A stretch of DNA of 64,000 nt from Nocardia yamanashiensis NBRC 100130 (GTDB taxonomy: Bacteria; Actinomycetota; Actinomycetes; Mycobacteriales; Mycobacteriaceae): assembly GCF_001613325.1 (NCBI RefSeq), contig NZ_BDCD01000030.1:60131-124130 (forward strand), read 5' to 3'. The notes under the pieces are model-generated. The model did no database searches. It saw nothing but the letters and a program-made list of their open reading frames with translations, and was not told where the DNA came from. The position numbers were made by a program, and so were the translations under genes. This document shows, piece after piece, positions 1-15,000 of this stretch (position 1 is the stretch's first letter; each line of letters begins with the position of its first letter).

Positions 1-26
1 CTGCTATCGGTGATTGGAGTGTCTGG

Positions 27-3000
27 ATGACCGCACTGGCCTCGGAGCCCGCAGGTCGTGACGCATCGGACAGTATCTCGCATTTCCCCTTGTCGGCGGC
101 GCAATCCGGCATGTGGAACGCGCAGCACATCGCGCCGGACGTGCCGCTCACGGTGGCTCAGTACGTCGATATCCCCGGCGATTTCGACGCGGATCTCCTC
201 GCGGAGGCGATGCGGCTGTGTGCTGATGATTTGCAGAGTTTCCGGTTGCGGGTGGTGGAGGTGGCGGGCAGCCCGCGCCAGGTGATCGGCCCGGACGAGC
301 CGATCGAAGTGGTACGGCACGACTTCCGCGACTGCGACGATCCCCGTGCGGCCGCGCTGGATTGGATGCGCGCCGACGTCGCGGTGCCGATCCCGGTGCT
401 GGGGGAGCGGCTCATCGAGACCGCGGTACTGCGGCTGGGCGATCGCGAATACCTCTGGTACGCGAAGATGCACCACATCGCCATCGACGGCTACGGGGCG
501 ATGTTGCTGGTGGCGCGCATCGCCGAGCACTACACCGCATTGGCCGCGGGCACCGACCCGAGCCCGTCGGCGGCGCACGAGCTGCGCGCGGTCTACGAAT
601 CCGAATGCGCGTATCGCGCCTCGGCGCAATTCACCCGCGATCGCGAGTTCTGGCTGGATCGGCTCGACGGCCTGCACGAAGCGACCAGTTTGAGCGATCG
701 CTACGGCCCCGCAGGTGCGCACCGGCTCCAGGAAAGCGGCTTGCTCGATCCGGAGAGCACCGTGCAATTGGCCAGTGCCCGTGCCCGTTTCGAAGCCTCT
801 CGGCCCGCCGTGCTGACGGCCGGAGTGGCCGCCTATCTGGCCGCCGTGACCGGTCGAGAGGAGGTCACCCTGAGCCTGCCGGTCACCGCGCGCACCACGA
901 ACGAGCTGCGGATGTCGGCCGGCTACGTCTCGAACGTGGTCCCGTTGCGGGTGCGCGTCGGGCGTGACTGCACGGTCACCGAACTGGTCGAGCAGGTGGG
1001 CACGCGGATCCGGGAGGCGTTGGCGCATCAGCGTTATCGCCACGAGGACATGCAGCGTGATCGCGGCGGCTCGGGCGACCATCGCGACTTCTTCGGCCCG
1101 GTGGTCAATCTCATGCTGTTCCACAACGGAATTCGCTTCGGCACGGTGGACGCCACCATGCACCTGCTGTCCACCGGCCCGGTCGAAGACCTGTCGATCA
1201 ACGTCTACAACGGCTCCGGCGCGGGGGAGCTGTTCGTCGACTTCCTCGCCAACCCGGATCGCTACGGCGACACCGAACTCCGCGACCAGCATCGCCGATT
1301 CCTGGGCTATCTGGCCAAGTTCCTCGCCGCCGCACCGCAGCATCCGGTCTCGGACATCCCGGTCCTCGAACCCGCCGAACGCGAACTGCTGGTGCGCGAT
1401 TGGGCGATCACGCCCGCCACCGCGAGCGGGCCGGACACCACCCTGGCCGATCGATTCGACGCCGCGGTCCGGGCGCACGGCGCGGCCGTCGCGGTCGTGC
1501 ACGCGGGCGAGTCGCTGAGCTACCGGGAACTGGATGCCCGGGCCGGGCTGCTCGCCCGGCGGCTGGCGGACCGCGGGATCGCCCCCGAATCCCTGGTCGC
1601 GGTGGCGCTTCCGCGGTCGCTCGACCTGGTCGTGGCGCTGCTGGCCGTGATCAAAGCCGGCGGCGGCTACCTGCCGATCGATCCGGACTACCCGAGCGAT
1701 CGCATCGCCTACATGCTCGACGACGCGCGACCGGCCTGCGTGATCACCGCGGCGACGCTGAATCTCGCACTGCCGCAAGAGCTGCCGGTCATCGACATGG
1801 AATCGATCGACTGGCGCGCGCCGGCGCCCGCGTTCGGTCCCGCCGATCGCCGCGCCGCCCTGCGCCCGGACCATATCGCCTACGTCATCTACACCTCCGG
1901 ATCCACCGGACGTCCCAAGGGCGTGCAGATCCCGCACCGCAATGTCACCCGCCTGTTCGCCAATACCGCGGGCCGGTTCGGGTTCGGGGCCACCGATGTG
2001 TGGACGCTGTTCCATTCCTACGCGTTCGACTTCTCGGTCTGGGAACTGTGGGGGCCGCTGCTGCACGGCGGCACGCTGATCGTGGTCGACCACGAGACCA
2101 CCCGATCGCCCGCCGCATTCCTCGCACTGCTGCGCGAGCAGCGGGTCACGGTGCTGAACCAGACGCCCTCGGCGTTCTATCAGCTCATCGACGCCGACCG
2201 CGCCGCGCCCGCCGGCGGCGCGCCATCGGCCCTGCGCTACATCATCTTCGGCGGGGAAGCCCTGGACCCGCGCCGACTGCGCGAGTGGTACGAACGCCAC
2301 GACGACCGGGCGCCGCGACTGGTCAACATGTACGGAATTACCGAGACCACCGTGCACGTCAGCCACCGCGACCTGGACCGTGCGGCGGCCGAGGCGGGCG
2401 GCGGCGGCATCGGCCGGGCCATTCCCGGACTGGGAATCCTGGTACTGGACAGCCGATTGCGCCCTGCGCCGATCGGCGTCACCGGCGAGATCTACGTCTG
2501 CGGTGCGCAACTCGCCCGCGGCTACCTGGGACGGCCGAGCCTGACCGCGACCCGGTTCATCGCCAATCCCTACGGCGCGCCCGGCGACCGCCTCTACCGC
2601 TCCGGCGATCTGGGCCGCTGGAGCGCCACCGGCGAACTCGAGCATCACGGTCGCGCCGACGACCAGGTCAAGGTACGCGGCTTCCGGATCGAACTCGGCG
2701 AGATCGAGGCCGCGCTGCTCGCGCAACCGGCGATCCGGCATGCCGCGGTCATCATGCGAGAGAACGCCTCGGGCGCACGGCAATTGGTCGCGTACCTGGT
2801 TCCGGAGAACGACGACCTGCCCGACTCCCCGGCCTTGCGCGCGGCGCTGACACAGCGCCTGCCGGATTACATGCTGCCCGCCGCGTTCGTCGCGATCGAT
2901 GCCCTCCCGCTGACCGCCAACGGCAAGCTGGACCGTCGCGCACTGCCCGAACCCACCGCCGCCACGACCACCTACCGCGCGCCGTCGACCGCGACCGAAC

Positions 3001-6000
3001 ATGCCGTCGCCCTGGCTGTCCGCGAGGTGCTCGAGGTCGAGCGCGCCGGTCTCGACGACGGCTTCTTCGCCCTGGGCGGCGACTCGCTGAGCGCCACCCG
3101 CCTCGCCGCCCGGATCGGCGCCGCACTCGATGTCACCGTCCCCGTGCGGCTGGTTTTCGAAACGCCGACCGTCGCCGCCCTCGCCGCCCGCCTGGCCGAA
3201 CTGGCGCCGGAGCCGCGGCGGCCGCGGCTGACCCGCCGCTCCCGGGAAGAGCGAATCCCCCTGTCCCCGGCGCAACTCCGGTTGTGGTTCATCAACCGGT
3301 TCGATCATCACGCCGCGACCTACAACATCCCGTTCGCGGTACGGATGCGCGGCGAGCTGAACACCGACGCGCTGCGGGCGGCCGTCACGGACCTGATCAC
3401 CCGGCACGAAGCACTGCGCACGATCTTCCCGGACGGCGCCGACGGACCGGCGCAACGGATACTGCCGGCGCGAGAGGCCGTGCCCGCACTGCTCCCGGTA
3501 CCGGTCCGCGCCGAGGACGTGACCACCCGACTACGGTCGATCGCCGCCCGCGGCTTCGACCTGACCGTCGAACCGCCGCTGCGAATGGCGCTGTTGCGCA
3601 CCGATTCCGGCGACCACACCCTCGCGGTGGTGATCCACCACATCGCCGCGGACGGCTGGTCGCTCGCACCCCTGCTGCGTGATCTGTCCCAGGCGTACAC
3701 CGCGCGCGCCGCGGGCAACGAGCCGTCCTGGCACGAGCTGCCCGTGCAATACGCCGACTACAGCCTGTGGCAGCACGAGATGCTCGGCGCGGCGGCCGAT
3801 CCGGAGAGCCTGCTGGCGGAGGAGCTCGCCTATTGGCGAACCCGCCTGGCCGCACTGCCCGACGAGCTCGCGCTGCCCTACGACCGCAAACGACCGGCGG
3901 TGCAATCCTTCCGGGGCGCCAAGGTCGACCTCGCGATCGACGCCGGCGTGCACGCCGCCCTCCTGGACGTCGCGCACGCAGCCGACGCCACCCTGTTCAT
4001 GGCCGTCCACACGGCCTTCGCGGTGCTGCTGGCCCGCCTGTCCGGCGAGCCGGACGTCGCCGTCGGCACCCCGGTGGCCGGACGCGGGGAACCCGAACTC
4101 GACGACCTGATCGGAATGTTCGTCAACACCCTCGTCTTCCGCGCGCGCATCGACGGCGATCTGCCGTTCCGCACGCTGCTCGAAACCCAGCGCGCACTCG
4201 ATCTGGAAGCGTTCGCCCATGCCCGGCTCCCGTTCGAGCGGCTGGTGGAGGACCTGAATCCGGTCCGCTCCACCGCCCGCCACCCGCTGGTGCAGATCGG
4301 CTTCTCCTTCCAGAATCTGGGCCGGGTCGAGATCGAACTGCCGGGCCTGACGGTGGCGGGCAGCGAGATCGACACGGGCGTCGCGCAATTCGATCTGCAA
4401 CTGGTGCTGACCGACCACTACGACGACGCCGGGCGACCGGCCGGGATCAGCGGCCACTTCGTGTACGCGCTCGATCTGTTCGACGCCGCCACGGTCGAGA
4501 ACTTCGCCGCCTGCCTGACCCGGTTGCTCGCCGACGCCGCGGCCCGGCCGCTGACCCCGGTCGGCGACCTCGACCTGCTCGGCGACGCCGACCGGACGCG
4601 AATCCTGCATCACTTCAACGACACTCACGTACCGGTCGATCCGACCCGGACGTTGGCGGGCTGGTTCGCCGATCAAGCCGCCCGTACCCCGGACGCGGTC
4701 GCGCTGGTCGCGGACACCGGCCCGGACGCCGATCCCGAGATCCTGACCTACCGGCAATTCTCCGAGCGCGTGAACCGGCTGGCCCGCCACCTCATCGGAT
4801 CGGGCGTCGGGCCCGGGGTGCGGGTGGCGCTGTCGATGCGCCGCTCCACCCACCTGCTGGTGGGCATGTACGCGGTCACCGTCGCCGGCGGGACCTACGT
4901 GCCGCTGGATCCCGACCAGCCCGCCGAACGCCGGAACTACATTCTCGATACCGCCGCGCCGCACTGCGTGCTGACCGCCGGCGCCGCCTCGGACATCGCG
5001 GCCGTGCCGGTGGTGGACCTCGAAACCCTCGACCTGACAGCGGTTCCGGCGTCTCCCGTGCTGGACGGTGAGCGGCGCGCGGCCCTGTCGCCGGAGCACA
5101 CCGCGTACCTGCTGTTCACCTCGGGCTCGACCGGCCGCCCCAAGGGCGTGGCCGTACCGCATCGGGCGGTGGTGAACCAGCTCGCCTGGAAGGCCGAGGC
5201 TTACGGGCTCGGCCCCGCCGACGCGGTGCTGGTGAAGACCGCGGCCACCTTCGACCTGTCGGTGTGGGAGTTCTACTCGGCGATGCTCACCGGCGGCCGC
5301 ACCGTCCTGGCCGCACCCGACGGCCACCGCGATCCGGGCTATCTGCGCGATCTGTGTGCCGCGCAGCACATCACGGTGCTGCATCTGGTGCCGTCGCTGT
5401 TGAACGCGCTGCTGGCGAACGAAACACTGCCTGATTCGGTGCGGCTGGTGCTGGCCATCGGCGAGACGCTGCCCGCCGCCACCGCCCAGCGCTTCCGCCA
5501 CGGCCACCCGGGCGCGGCGCTGTGGAACCTGTACGGCCCCACCGAGGCCGCGGTCTCGGTGACGGCGCACCGCGTCGATGCCGCCGACACCGACACGGTC
5601 CCGATCGGCGTGCCGGAGTGGAACACGCGCGCCTACGTCCTGGACTCGCGACTGCGGCCGGTCGCCCCGGGCGTGGTCGGGGAACTCTACCTCGCCGGAA
5701 AGCAGCTGGCGCACGGCTATTTCGCCCGCGCGGGGCTCACCGCCGAACGATTCGTCGCCGACCCGTTCGATCCCACCGGCGCCCGGCTGTATCGCACCGG
5801 CGACCTGGCAGCGTGGACGGACGCCGGGGAACTGCGCTACCACGGCCGCACCGACTTCCAGGTCAAACTCCGGGGCTTCCGCATCGAACCGGGCGATATC
5901 GAAGCGGCCCTGCTCGCCCACGACGATGTCGACACCGCCGTGGTGGTGGTGCGCGCGGACACGCGGGGCAGCGATCAGCTGGTCGCGTACGCGGCGCCGG

Positions 6001-9000
6001 TCCCCGGCCGCGCCCTGGACGCGGAAGCGTTGCGCGCGTGGCTGTCCGGCGCGCTGCCCGCGTACCTGCTGCCCGCGGTGGTGATGGCGCTGCCGCGGCT
6101 GCCGATGACCGCCACCGGCAAGATCGACCGAACAGCCCTGCCCGAACCCGTCTTTCCCACCGCCCGCTATCGCGCGCCGCGAACCGCGACCGAACAGATC
6201 GTCACCGACACCTTCGCCGCCGTGCTCGACGGCGAACGCATCGGACTGGACGACGACTTCTTCGCCCGCGGCGGCAACTCGCTGCTCGCGGCGAAGGTCG
6301 CGGCCCGCCTGAGCGCGGCCCTGCGCACCCCGGTCGGGGTGCGGGCGCTGTTCGACGCGAGCACGCCCGGCGCGCTCGCGGCCCGGCTGGCGCCGCTCAC
6401 CGGCAGCGGCGAACCGCCCGCACTGGCCGCCGCCGCACGCCCGCAACGGATTCCGCTGTCGGCGGCCCAGCAACGCCTGTGGGTGCTCAATCAGCTCGAT
6501 CCGCACTCGCCCGCCTACAACATCGCGATCGGCCTGCGACTGACCGGAACCCTGGATCGCACCGCGCTGCAGCACGCGCTCGCGGATGTCGTGGCCCGGC
6601 ACGAAACGCTGCGCACGCTGTACCCGCAGGACGCGTCCGGCCCGCACCAGCAGGTGCTCGCGGCCGCCGCGGATACCGTGCCCTGCACCAGGATCGTCTC
6701 GAGCGCGCGGACCGTCGACGCCGACACCGCGGACTTCGCCGCGGCCGGTTTCGATCTCACCACGCAATCGCCGATCCGCGCCGCGCTGCTGCGCCTGGCC
6801 GAACACGATCACCAGCTGGTGCTGGTCATCCATCACATCGCCGCCGACGGCTGGTCGCTGACCCCGCTGGCGCGCGACCTGACCGCCGCCTACGAAGCCC
6901 GTTGCGCGGGAACAGCTCCCGCGTGGGAACCACTGCCGGTGCAGTACGCCGACTTCACCCTGTGGCAGCACGCCCTGCTCGGATCGGAATCCGACCCGGA
7001 CAGTACCGTCACGCGCCAGCTGGCCTACTGGACCGAACGCCTGGACGGACTTCCCGAGCTCCTGGAACTGCCCACCGACCGGCCACGACCGCTCACCGCC
7101 TCCCAGCGCGGGGCGACCGTGCGGGGCCGCATCGACGGAGCGGCGCACCTGGCCGCCGCGACCCTGGCGCGCCGGCGCGGCGCGACCGTCTTCATGACCC
7201 TGCACGCCGTGCTCGCCGCCCTGCTGGCGCGCCTGGCGGCCACCTCGGACGTGGCCATCGGCACGCCGGTCGCGGGCCGCTTGGACCCAGCCCTCGACGA
7301 TCTGATCGGCATGTTCGTCGGCACGGTCGTACTGCGCACCGCGGTGCCCACCGGCCTCGCCTTCGGCGAACTGCTGGACCGCGTCCGCGCCGCCGACGTG
7401 GACGCGTTCGCGCACTCGGACCTGCCGTTCGAGCGGCTCGTCGACGAGCTGCGCCCGGCTCGCTCGGCCTCTCACCACCCGCTCTATCAGGTGATGATGT
7501 CCGTGCACGACGCGCCGCCGGCGGTGATCACGCTGCCGGGGCTGGGCACGGTGACGGCCACCGCGATCGACACCGGCGCCGCCCGCTGGGACCTGCAGTT
7601 CACCTTCGTGGAAACCCGCTCCGGCGCAGGCGATCCCGACGGCGTCGAAATCTCACTGACCTACGCGACCGACCTGTTCGACGAGGCGTCGGCGGCGACC
7701 CTGCTCGACCGCTTCACCACGATGTTCGCCGCCGCGATGGCCAGCCCCGCCACCGTGATCGGCGACCTGCCCCTGCTCACCGTCGCCGAGATCGCCGCCC
7801 TGGGGCACGGACACCGCGACGCCGGACTCCCCGCTCGCACGCTGGGGGAGATCTTCGCCTCGGCCGCAGCGGATTTCGGCGCACCGGCGATTCGCTCCGG
7901 CGAGCGCGAGGTGACCTACGGCGAGCTGGATCGCTACACCAACCGGCTGGCGCGCCTGCTGATCCAGCACGGCATCGGGCCCGAAGACATTGTCGCGCTC
8001 GGCATTCCACGCTCCATCGAATCGGTGAGCGCGGTACTCGCCGTCACCAAGACCGGTGCTGCCTTCCTGCCCGTGGACCCGGCCTATCCGGAGCCGCGCA
8101 AACGGCATATGCTCACCGACTCCGGAGTCCGGGTCGGGCTGACCGTGCGCTCGCGCATCGACGACCTGCCCGGCGACGTGCAGTGGATCTGCCTCGACGA
8201 CCCGCAGGTCGCCGAACGGTGCAACCGGCTCCCGGACCGCCCGGTCACCGATGGTGATCGCACCGCGTCCCAGTTGCTTTCACAGCGCGCCTACCTCATC
8301 TACACCTCCGGCTCCACCGGCACGCCCAAGGGCGTCGCGGTCACCCACCGCGGCCTCACCGACTTCGCCGCCCGGCTGGTGCGGCGCGCCGACGCCGGCG
8401 CCGGCGGCCGCACCCTGCACTTCGCCTCGCCCAGCTTCGACGCCTCGATCCTGGAACTGTTGCTGGCCTGGGAATCCCGATCCACCATGGTGATCGCCGC
8501 ACCCGAGATCGTGGGCGGCGACGAACTGGCCGAACTGCTCGACCGCGAAGCCGTCACCCACGCCTTCCTCACCCCGGCCGCCTTGGCCAGCATCGACGCG
8601 ATCGCCTGGCCGCTGCCGCGCCTGCGCGGCCTGGTGGTGGGCGGCGAGGCGCTCGGCCCCGAGCTGCTGGACCGGTGGGCGCACGGCCGCCGCCTGTGCA
8701 ACGCCTACGGTCCTTCCGAAGCGACGGTGGCCGTGGCGATCTCGGACGCGCTCACCCCCGGAACGCCGATCGTGCTGGGCCACCCGGTGCCCGGCGCGGG
8801 CCTCGCGGTGCTCGATCAACGCCTGCGCCCGGTGCCGGCCGGAGTGACCGGCGAGCTCTACATCAGCGGTCCGGCAGTCGCGCGCGGCTACCTCGACCGG
8901 CGCGGACTCACCGCCACCCGCTTCGTGGCCGCGCCCTCGGGTACCCCCGGCGCCGTCATGTACCGCACCGGCGACCTGGTGCGCTGGAACGCCCACGGCG

Positions 9001-12000
9001 AACTCGTGTTCGTCGGTCGCGCCGACGACCAGGTGAAGCTGCGCGGCTTCCGGGTCGAACTCGGCGAGATCACCGCGGCGCTCTCGTCCTGCCCCGGTAT
9101 CCGGTTCGCGCACAGCGAGATTCGCCGCGACGAGGCCGGCCGCCCGCAGCTCGTGGCCTACGTGCTGCCCGAAGAGCCGGGCGAGGCGAAACCGCAGGCC
9201 GTCCGCACCTATCTCGCGGCCCGGCTGCCCGGCTACATGGTGCCGGCCGCCGTCGTCGAACTGGCCTCGATTCCGCTGTCGCCCAGCGGAAAACTGGACC
9301 GTCGCGCCCTGCCCGACCCGGACTGGGACGCCGCCCGCTCCGGGCGGGAGCCCGCCACCGAGACCGAGGCGATGATCGCCGCCGCCATGGCGGAGGTCAT
9401 CGGCATCGAGCGCGTGTACGCCGATCACAGCTTCTTCGATCTCGGCGGCAACTCGCTGTCGGCGACCCAATTGGTCTCCCGGATCGCCCGCGCGGGCCGG
9501 CCGCGGCCGGCGGTCCGCGAAGTCTTCGAGCACCCCACGCCGGAACTGCTGGCGCGCCTGCTCGACGGCGCGGCGCCGACGCCGCGGCGATCGCGCCCGA
9601 GACTGGGCGGCACACCGCGCCCGGCGCGGGTGGAACTGTCCTCGGCGCAACGACGACTGTGGTTCCTCAACCAGCTCGAACCCGAATCCGGCGCCTACAA
9701 CATCCCCGTCGTGCTGCGCCTGCGCGGAGCCCTCGATCGCCAGGCGCTGCAAGCCGCCCTGCTCGATGTCCTCCAGCGGCACGAGATCCTGCGCACCATC
9801 TACCCGCAGGACGCCCACGGCCCGCACCAGGTGACCGTGCCCGCCCACGATCTGGTCCTGGATCTGTGCGAAACCAGTGTCAGCCCACTGGAAGTCGAGT
9901 ACCACATCGAGGTCGCCACCGAGGCCGGCTTCGATCTCGCCGCCGAGATCCCGATCCGCGCGGAACTGCTGCGCACCTGCTCCGACGAGCACTATCTGGT
10001 CCTCGTCGCGCATCACATCGCCCTGGACGGCGGATCGCTGCGCCCGCTGGCCGGCGATCTCACCACCGCCTACCGGGCGCACACCGCCGGCCTCGCCCCC
10101 GAATGGTCCCCGCTGCCGGTGCAGTACGCCGACTACACCGCCTGGCATCACGAACTGCTCGGCGCGGAAAGCGATCCCGACAGTCTGGCCGCCCGCCAGC
10201 TCGACTATTGGCGCACCCGCCTGGCCGGGGCCCCCGACTGCCTGGACCTGCCCGCCGACCGCCCGCGCCCGGCCCGCGCCTCGCACCGCGGCGCGACCGT
10301 GCGCGCCCACCTGGACGCCGAAACCCGCAGGCGGCTGGCCGAATTCGCCCGCGCCCACGAGGTCACCGAGTTCATGGTGCTGCACGCCGTGCTCGCCGTC
10401 ATGCTTGCACGGCTCAGCGGCAGCGCCGACATCGTGATCGGCACACCCATCTCCACGCGCTCGGAACCCGAACTCGAACCGCTGATCGGCACTTTCGTCG
10501 GCACGCTCGCGTTGCGCACCCGCATCGCGGAACCGGACTCGTTCGGCGCGCTGCTGCGGACGATTCGCGAGGACGATCTGGCCGCCTTCGCGCACGCCGA
10601 CCTGCCCTTCGAACGCCTGGTGGAGGTGCTCAATCCGCGCCGATCCACCGCGCATCACCCGCTGTTCCAGGTCAGCCTGTCGATGGACAATTTCGCCGCG
10701 CCCCGGCTGTCGCTGCCCGGACTGGAACTCTCGGTCCAGTCCTTCGACGCCCCCGTCGCCAAATTCGATCTCCAGTTCGTCTTCGGCCGCAAGCCCGGCG
10801 GGCCGGACGGCCTCGAACTCTGCCTGACCTACGCGACCGACCTTTTCGACGAAGGCTCCGCACTGCGCCTGACCCGCCGCTTCCTGCGCGTACTGAACGC
10901 GGCGATGGGCGATCCGGACACGCGGCCCGGCGAGCTCGATATCCTCACCGCGGACGAGGCGCGCACGCTGCGGCAGGTGCGCGGCGAATCCTGGGACCAG
11001 CCGCGCACCCTGGCCGATATCTTCGCGAGCGCGGCCGCCGACGGTGAACGGGCCGCTCTCGTGGCGGACGGCCTGCGCGTGACCTATCGGCAGCTCGACG
11101 AATGGTCGAACCGGCTGGCCCGCAAGCTGATCCGCGAAGGCGCCGGACCGGGAACGGCCGTCGCGCTGGGCATGGGCCGCTCGCTGGAATCGGTCGTGGC
11201 CACCGCCGCGGTCGTCAAGACCGGCGCGGCGTTCCTGCCCATCGACGTGCGGCACCCCGCCGACCGCATCCGGCACATGCTCACCGACTCCGCGGTCCGG
11301 CTCGGCGTCACCACCACCGCACACCGCCGCCTGCTGCCCGCCGACCTCGCCGTGGACTGGCTGCTCGCCGATGTGGACGCCTCCGGCGAATCCAGTGCGC
11401 CGGTGACCGATTCGGACCGGTCGCGAGCCCTGCACATCGACGATCTCGCCTACCTGATCTACACCTCAGGCTCCACCGGCACGCCGAAGGGCGTGGCGGT
11501 CACCCATCGCGGGCTGGCGGCGTTCGCGGCCGAACAGCGCCTGCGCTACGAGATCGACGCCGACTGCCGGACCGCGCATTTCGCCTCGCCCAGCTTCGAC
11601 GCCTCGGTCCTGGAACTGCTGCTGGCGTGGAGCGCCGGGGCGACCATGGTGGTGATCTCGCCGGAGATCTACGGCGGCGACGAACTCGCCCAGGTGCTGA
11701 CCCGGGAGGAAGTCACCCACGCCTTCCTGATCCCGGCCGTGCTGGCCAGTATCGATGCCGGACGCTGGCGGCTGCCGCGGCTGCGCTGCCTGGTGGTCGG
11801 CGGTGAAGCGGTCGGCGCGGACCTGGTCGCCCGCTGGGCCGGCGGCCGGGCGATGCACAACGCCTACGGTCCCTCCGAAGCGACCGTGGCCCCGGTGATC
11901 TCGGACGCGCTCACCGCGCACGGCCCGGTGGTGCTGGGCCGCCCGATCCGCGGGGCGGCCGTCATGGTGCTCGACGACGCCCTGCGACCGGTGCCGGTCG

Positions 12001-15000
12001 GGGTGGCGGGCGAGCTGTACGTGGCCGGCGCCGGTCTGGCACGCGGCTATCTGGGCCGCCATGCGCTGACCGCGGCACGTTTCGTGGCACATCCCTACAG
12101 CGATGCGCCCGGCGCTCGCATGTACCGCACCGGCGACGTGGTGCGCTGGACATCCGCGGGCGCGCTGGCCTTCGTCGGTCGCAGCGACGATCAGGTGAAG
12201 GTGCGCGGATTTCGCATCGAACTGGGCGAGATCACCGCGGCGGTCGCCGAATTTCCGGGAATCCGCTTCGCGCACAGCGAGATCCGATACGACCGAGCCG
12301 GGGCCGCCCGCATCGTCTGCTACGTGATGGCGGCCGGTGCGGACCCGGTCGATCAGCAGGCGCTGCGCGACCACGCGGCGACCCGGCTGCCGGCCTACAT
12401 GGTGCCCACCGCGGTGGTCACGCTGGCGGCGATACCGCGCTCGCCCAGCGGCAAACTCGATCGCGCCGCGCTGCCCGATCCGGACTGGGAGCCCGCCGCG
12501 GCCGGCCGCGAACCCGAGACCGCGGGGGAGGCCCTGGTGGCGGCGGCGATGGCCGAGGTCATCGGATGCGAACGGGTCGGCGCCGACCACGACTTCTTCG
12601 AGATGGGCGGCACCTCGCTCGCGGCCACCCGGCTGGTCGCGCGGCTCGCCACCGCGACGGGCCGGCAGCTGGGCGTCCGCGCGGTATTCGAGAGCCCCAC
12701 CCCGGAAACCTTGGCGCTGGTCCTCGATACCGCACTGGCGCAGACGATTCCGAACCAGCCGGAGCTGTCCGGCGGCGATCGGCCGCAGCGGGTGCCGCTG
12801 TCGCCGGCGCAACAGCGGCTGTGGTTCCTGGACCGATTCGACCCCGGATCGGCCGCCTACAACATTCCGATCGCCCTGCGCCTGCGCGGCGACCTGGATC
12901 CGGACGCCCTGCGCGCCGCGATCGGCGACGTGATCGCCCGGCACGAGGTGCTGCGGACCGTCTACGCCCACGACGAATTCGGCCCGCATCAGCGGATCGC
13001 GGCGGGCGAAAGTCCCGCGGCGGCGCTGCCGATCGTCGAGGTCACCGCCGAGAGCCTGGACGGGCGGCTCGGCGAATTGGCCCGGACCCGATTCGATCTC
13101 GCCCTCGGCGCGCCCATCCACACCGAACTGCTGCGCCTGTCCGCCGACGACCACATCCTGGTGGTGGTCGTGCATCACATCGCCGCCGACGGCGCCTCGG
13201 CCGGACCACTGGCCGCGGACCTCGCGACCGCCTACGCCGCCCGGCGGCACGGCGAAGCTCCCCGCTGGACCGAATTGCCCGTCCAATACGCGGATTTCAG
13301 CATCTGGCAGCAGCGCCTGCTCGGCGACGACACCGACCCGGACAGCCTCGCCGCCCGGCAGACGGCCTACTGGGCCGGCACCCTGGCCGGGCTGCCCGAT
13401 CAGCTCGAGCTGCCCGGCGACCGCCCGCGACCGCAAATCCGGAACCAGCACGGCGACACCGTCTCCGCGCGCGTGGACGCCGCCGCGCACGCGGCCCTGA
13501 CCCGGCTGGCGCGCGACCATCAGGTCAGTCTTTTCATGGTGCTGCACGCCGTCCTCGCCGTCCTGCTGTCCCGATTGAGCGGCAGCGCCGACATCGCCGT
13601 CGGCACACCGATCTCGGGCCGCGGCGACGCGCGCCTGCACCCGCTGATCGGCATGTTCGCCGGGACGCTGGTGCTGCGCACGCCGGTCGACACCGGCCGC
13701 TCGTTCACCGACCTGCTCGCCGCGGTGCGCGAGATCGACCTGGACGCGTTCGCGAACGCGGACATCCCCTTCGAGCGCCTGGTGGAGATCCTCGCCCCGG
13801 CGCGCTCGACCGCGCACCATCCGCTGTTCCAGGTCATGCTCTCGGTCCACGACACCCCGCCGCAGCCGCCCGCCCTGGACGGGGTGGCGGTGTCGATCCA
13901 GCCCATCGCGGTCGAGAGCGCCAAGTTCGATCTCCAGTTCACCTGCACCGAAACCCATTCGGCCCAGGGCGATCCCGACGGCCTCGAACTGGATCTGACC
14001 TTCGCCACCGATATCTTCGACCGCGCCACCGCCGAACTGCTCACCACGCGGTTCACCACACTGCTGGCCGGACTCAGCGGTCGCCCGCACGCGCCGGTCG
14101 GCGACGCCGAGTTGCTGACCGTGGCCGAGCGCGCGCTGCTGGCCCCGGCGCGCGGCACCGCGGGACCGGTGCCCGCCACCCTGGCCGAATTGTTCACCGC
14201 CGCGACCGCCGATCGCGAGCGCATCGCGGTGATCGCAGCGACGGGCACCCTGACCTACGGGCAACTCGACGAACGCTCGAACCGGGTGGCGCGGGCGCTG
14301 ATCGCGGCGGGCGTGGGGCCCGGCGACACCGTCGCGCTCGGGCTGCCGCGCTCGCCGGAATCGGTCCTGGCCACCGTGGCCGTGACGAAGACCGGGGCCG
14401 CCTTCGCACCGATCGACATCCGGTATCCGGCCGAACGCATACGCCACATGATCGCCGACTCCGGCGCCCGGCTCGGCATCAGCACCGACGCCGCGATACC
14501 GACCCTCCCGCACGAACTGCGCTGGCTGCCGCTCGCCGCACTCGAGGAGACGGAATCGGCGGCGGCCGTGACCGATTCGGATCGGCTCCGGTCGCCGGCG
14601 CTCGACGACGTCGCCTATCTGATCTACACCTCGGGTTCGACCGGCGTGCCCAAGGGCGTCTCGGTCACCCATCGCGGCCTGGCCGGATTCGCCGCCGAGC
14701 AACGCCGCCGGTACGCCATCGAGGCGCACTGCCGGACACTGCATTTCGCCTCACCGAGCTTCGACGCCTCGGTCCTCGAACTGCTGCTGGCCTGGTCCGC
14801 GGGCGCGACCATGGTCATCGCCGCGCCCGACGTGTACGGCGGCGACGAACTGGCCGCGCTGCTCGAACGCCAGCAGGTGACCCACGCCTTCCTGACCCCG
14901 GCCGCACTCGCGAGCATCGATGCCGTGCGCTGGCCATTGCCCGCGCTGCGCCATCTGGTCCTGGGCGGGGAAGCCGTGGGCGCGGAACTGGTGGCCCGCT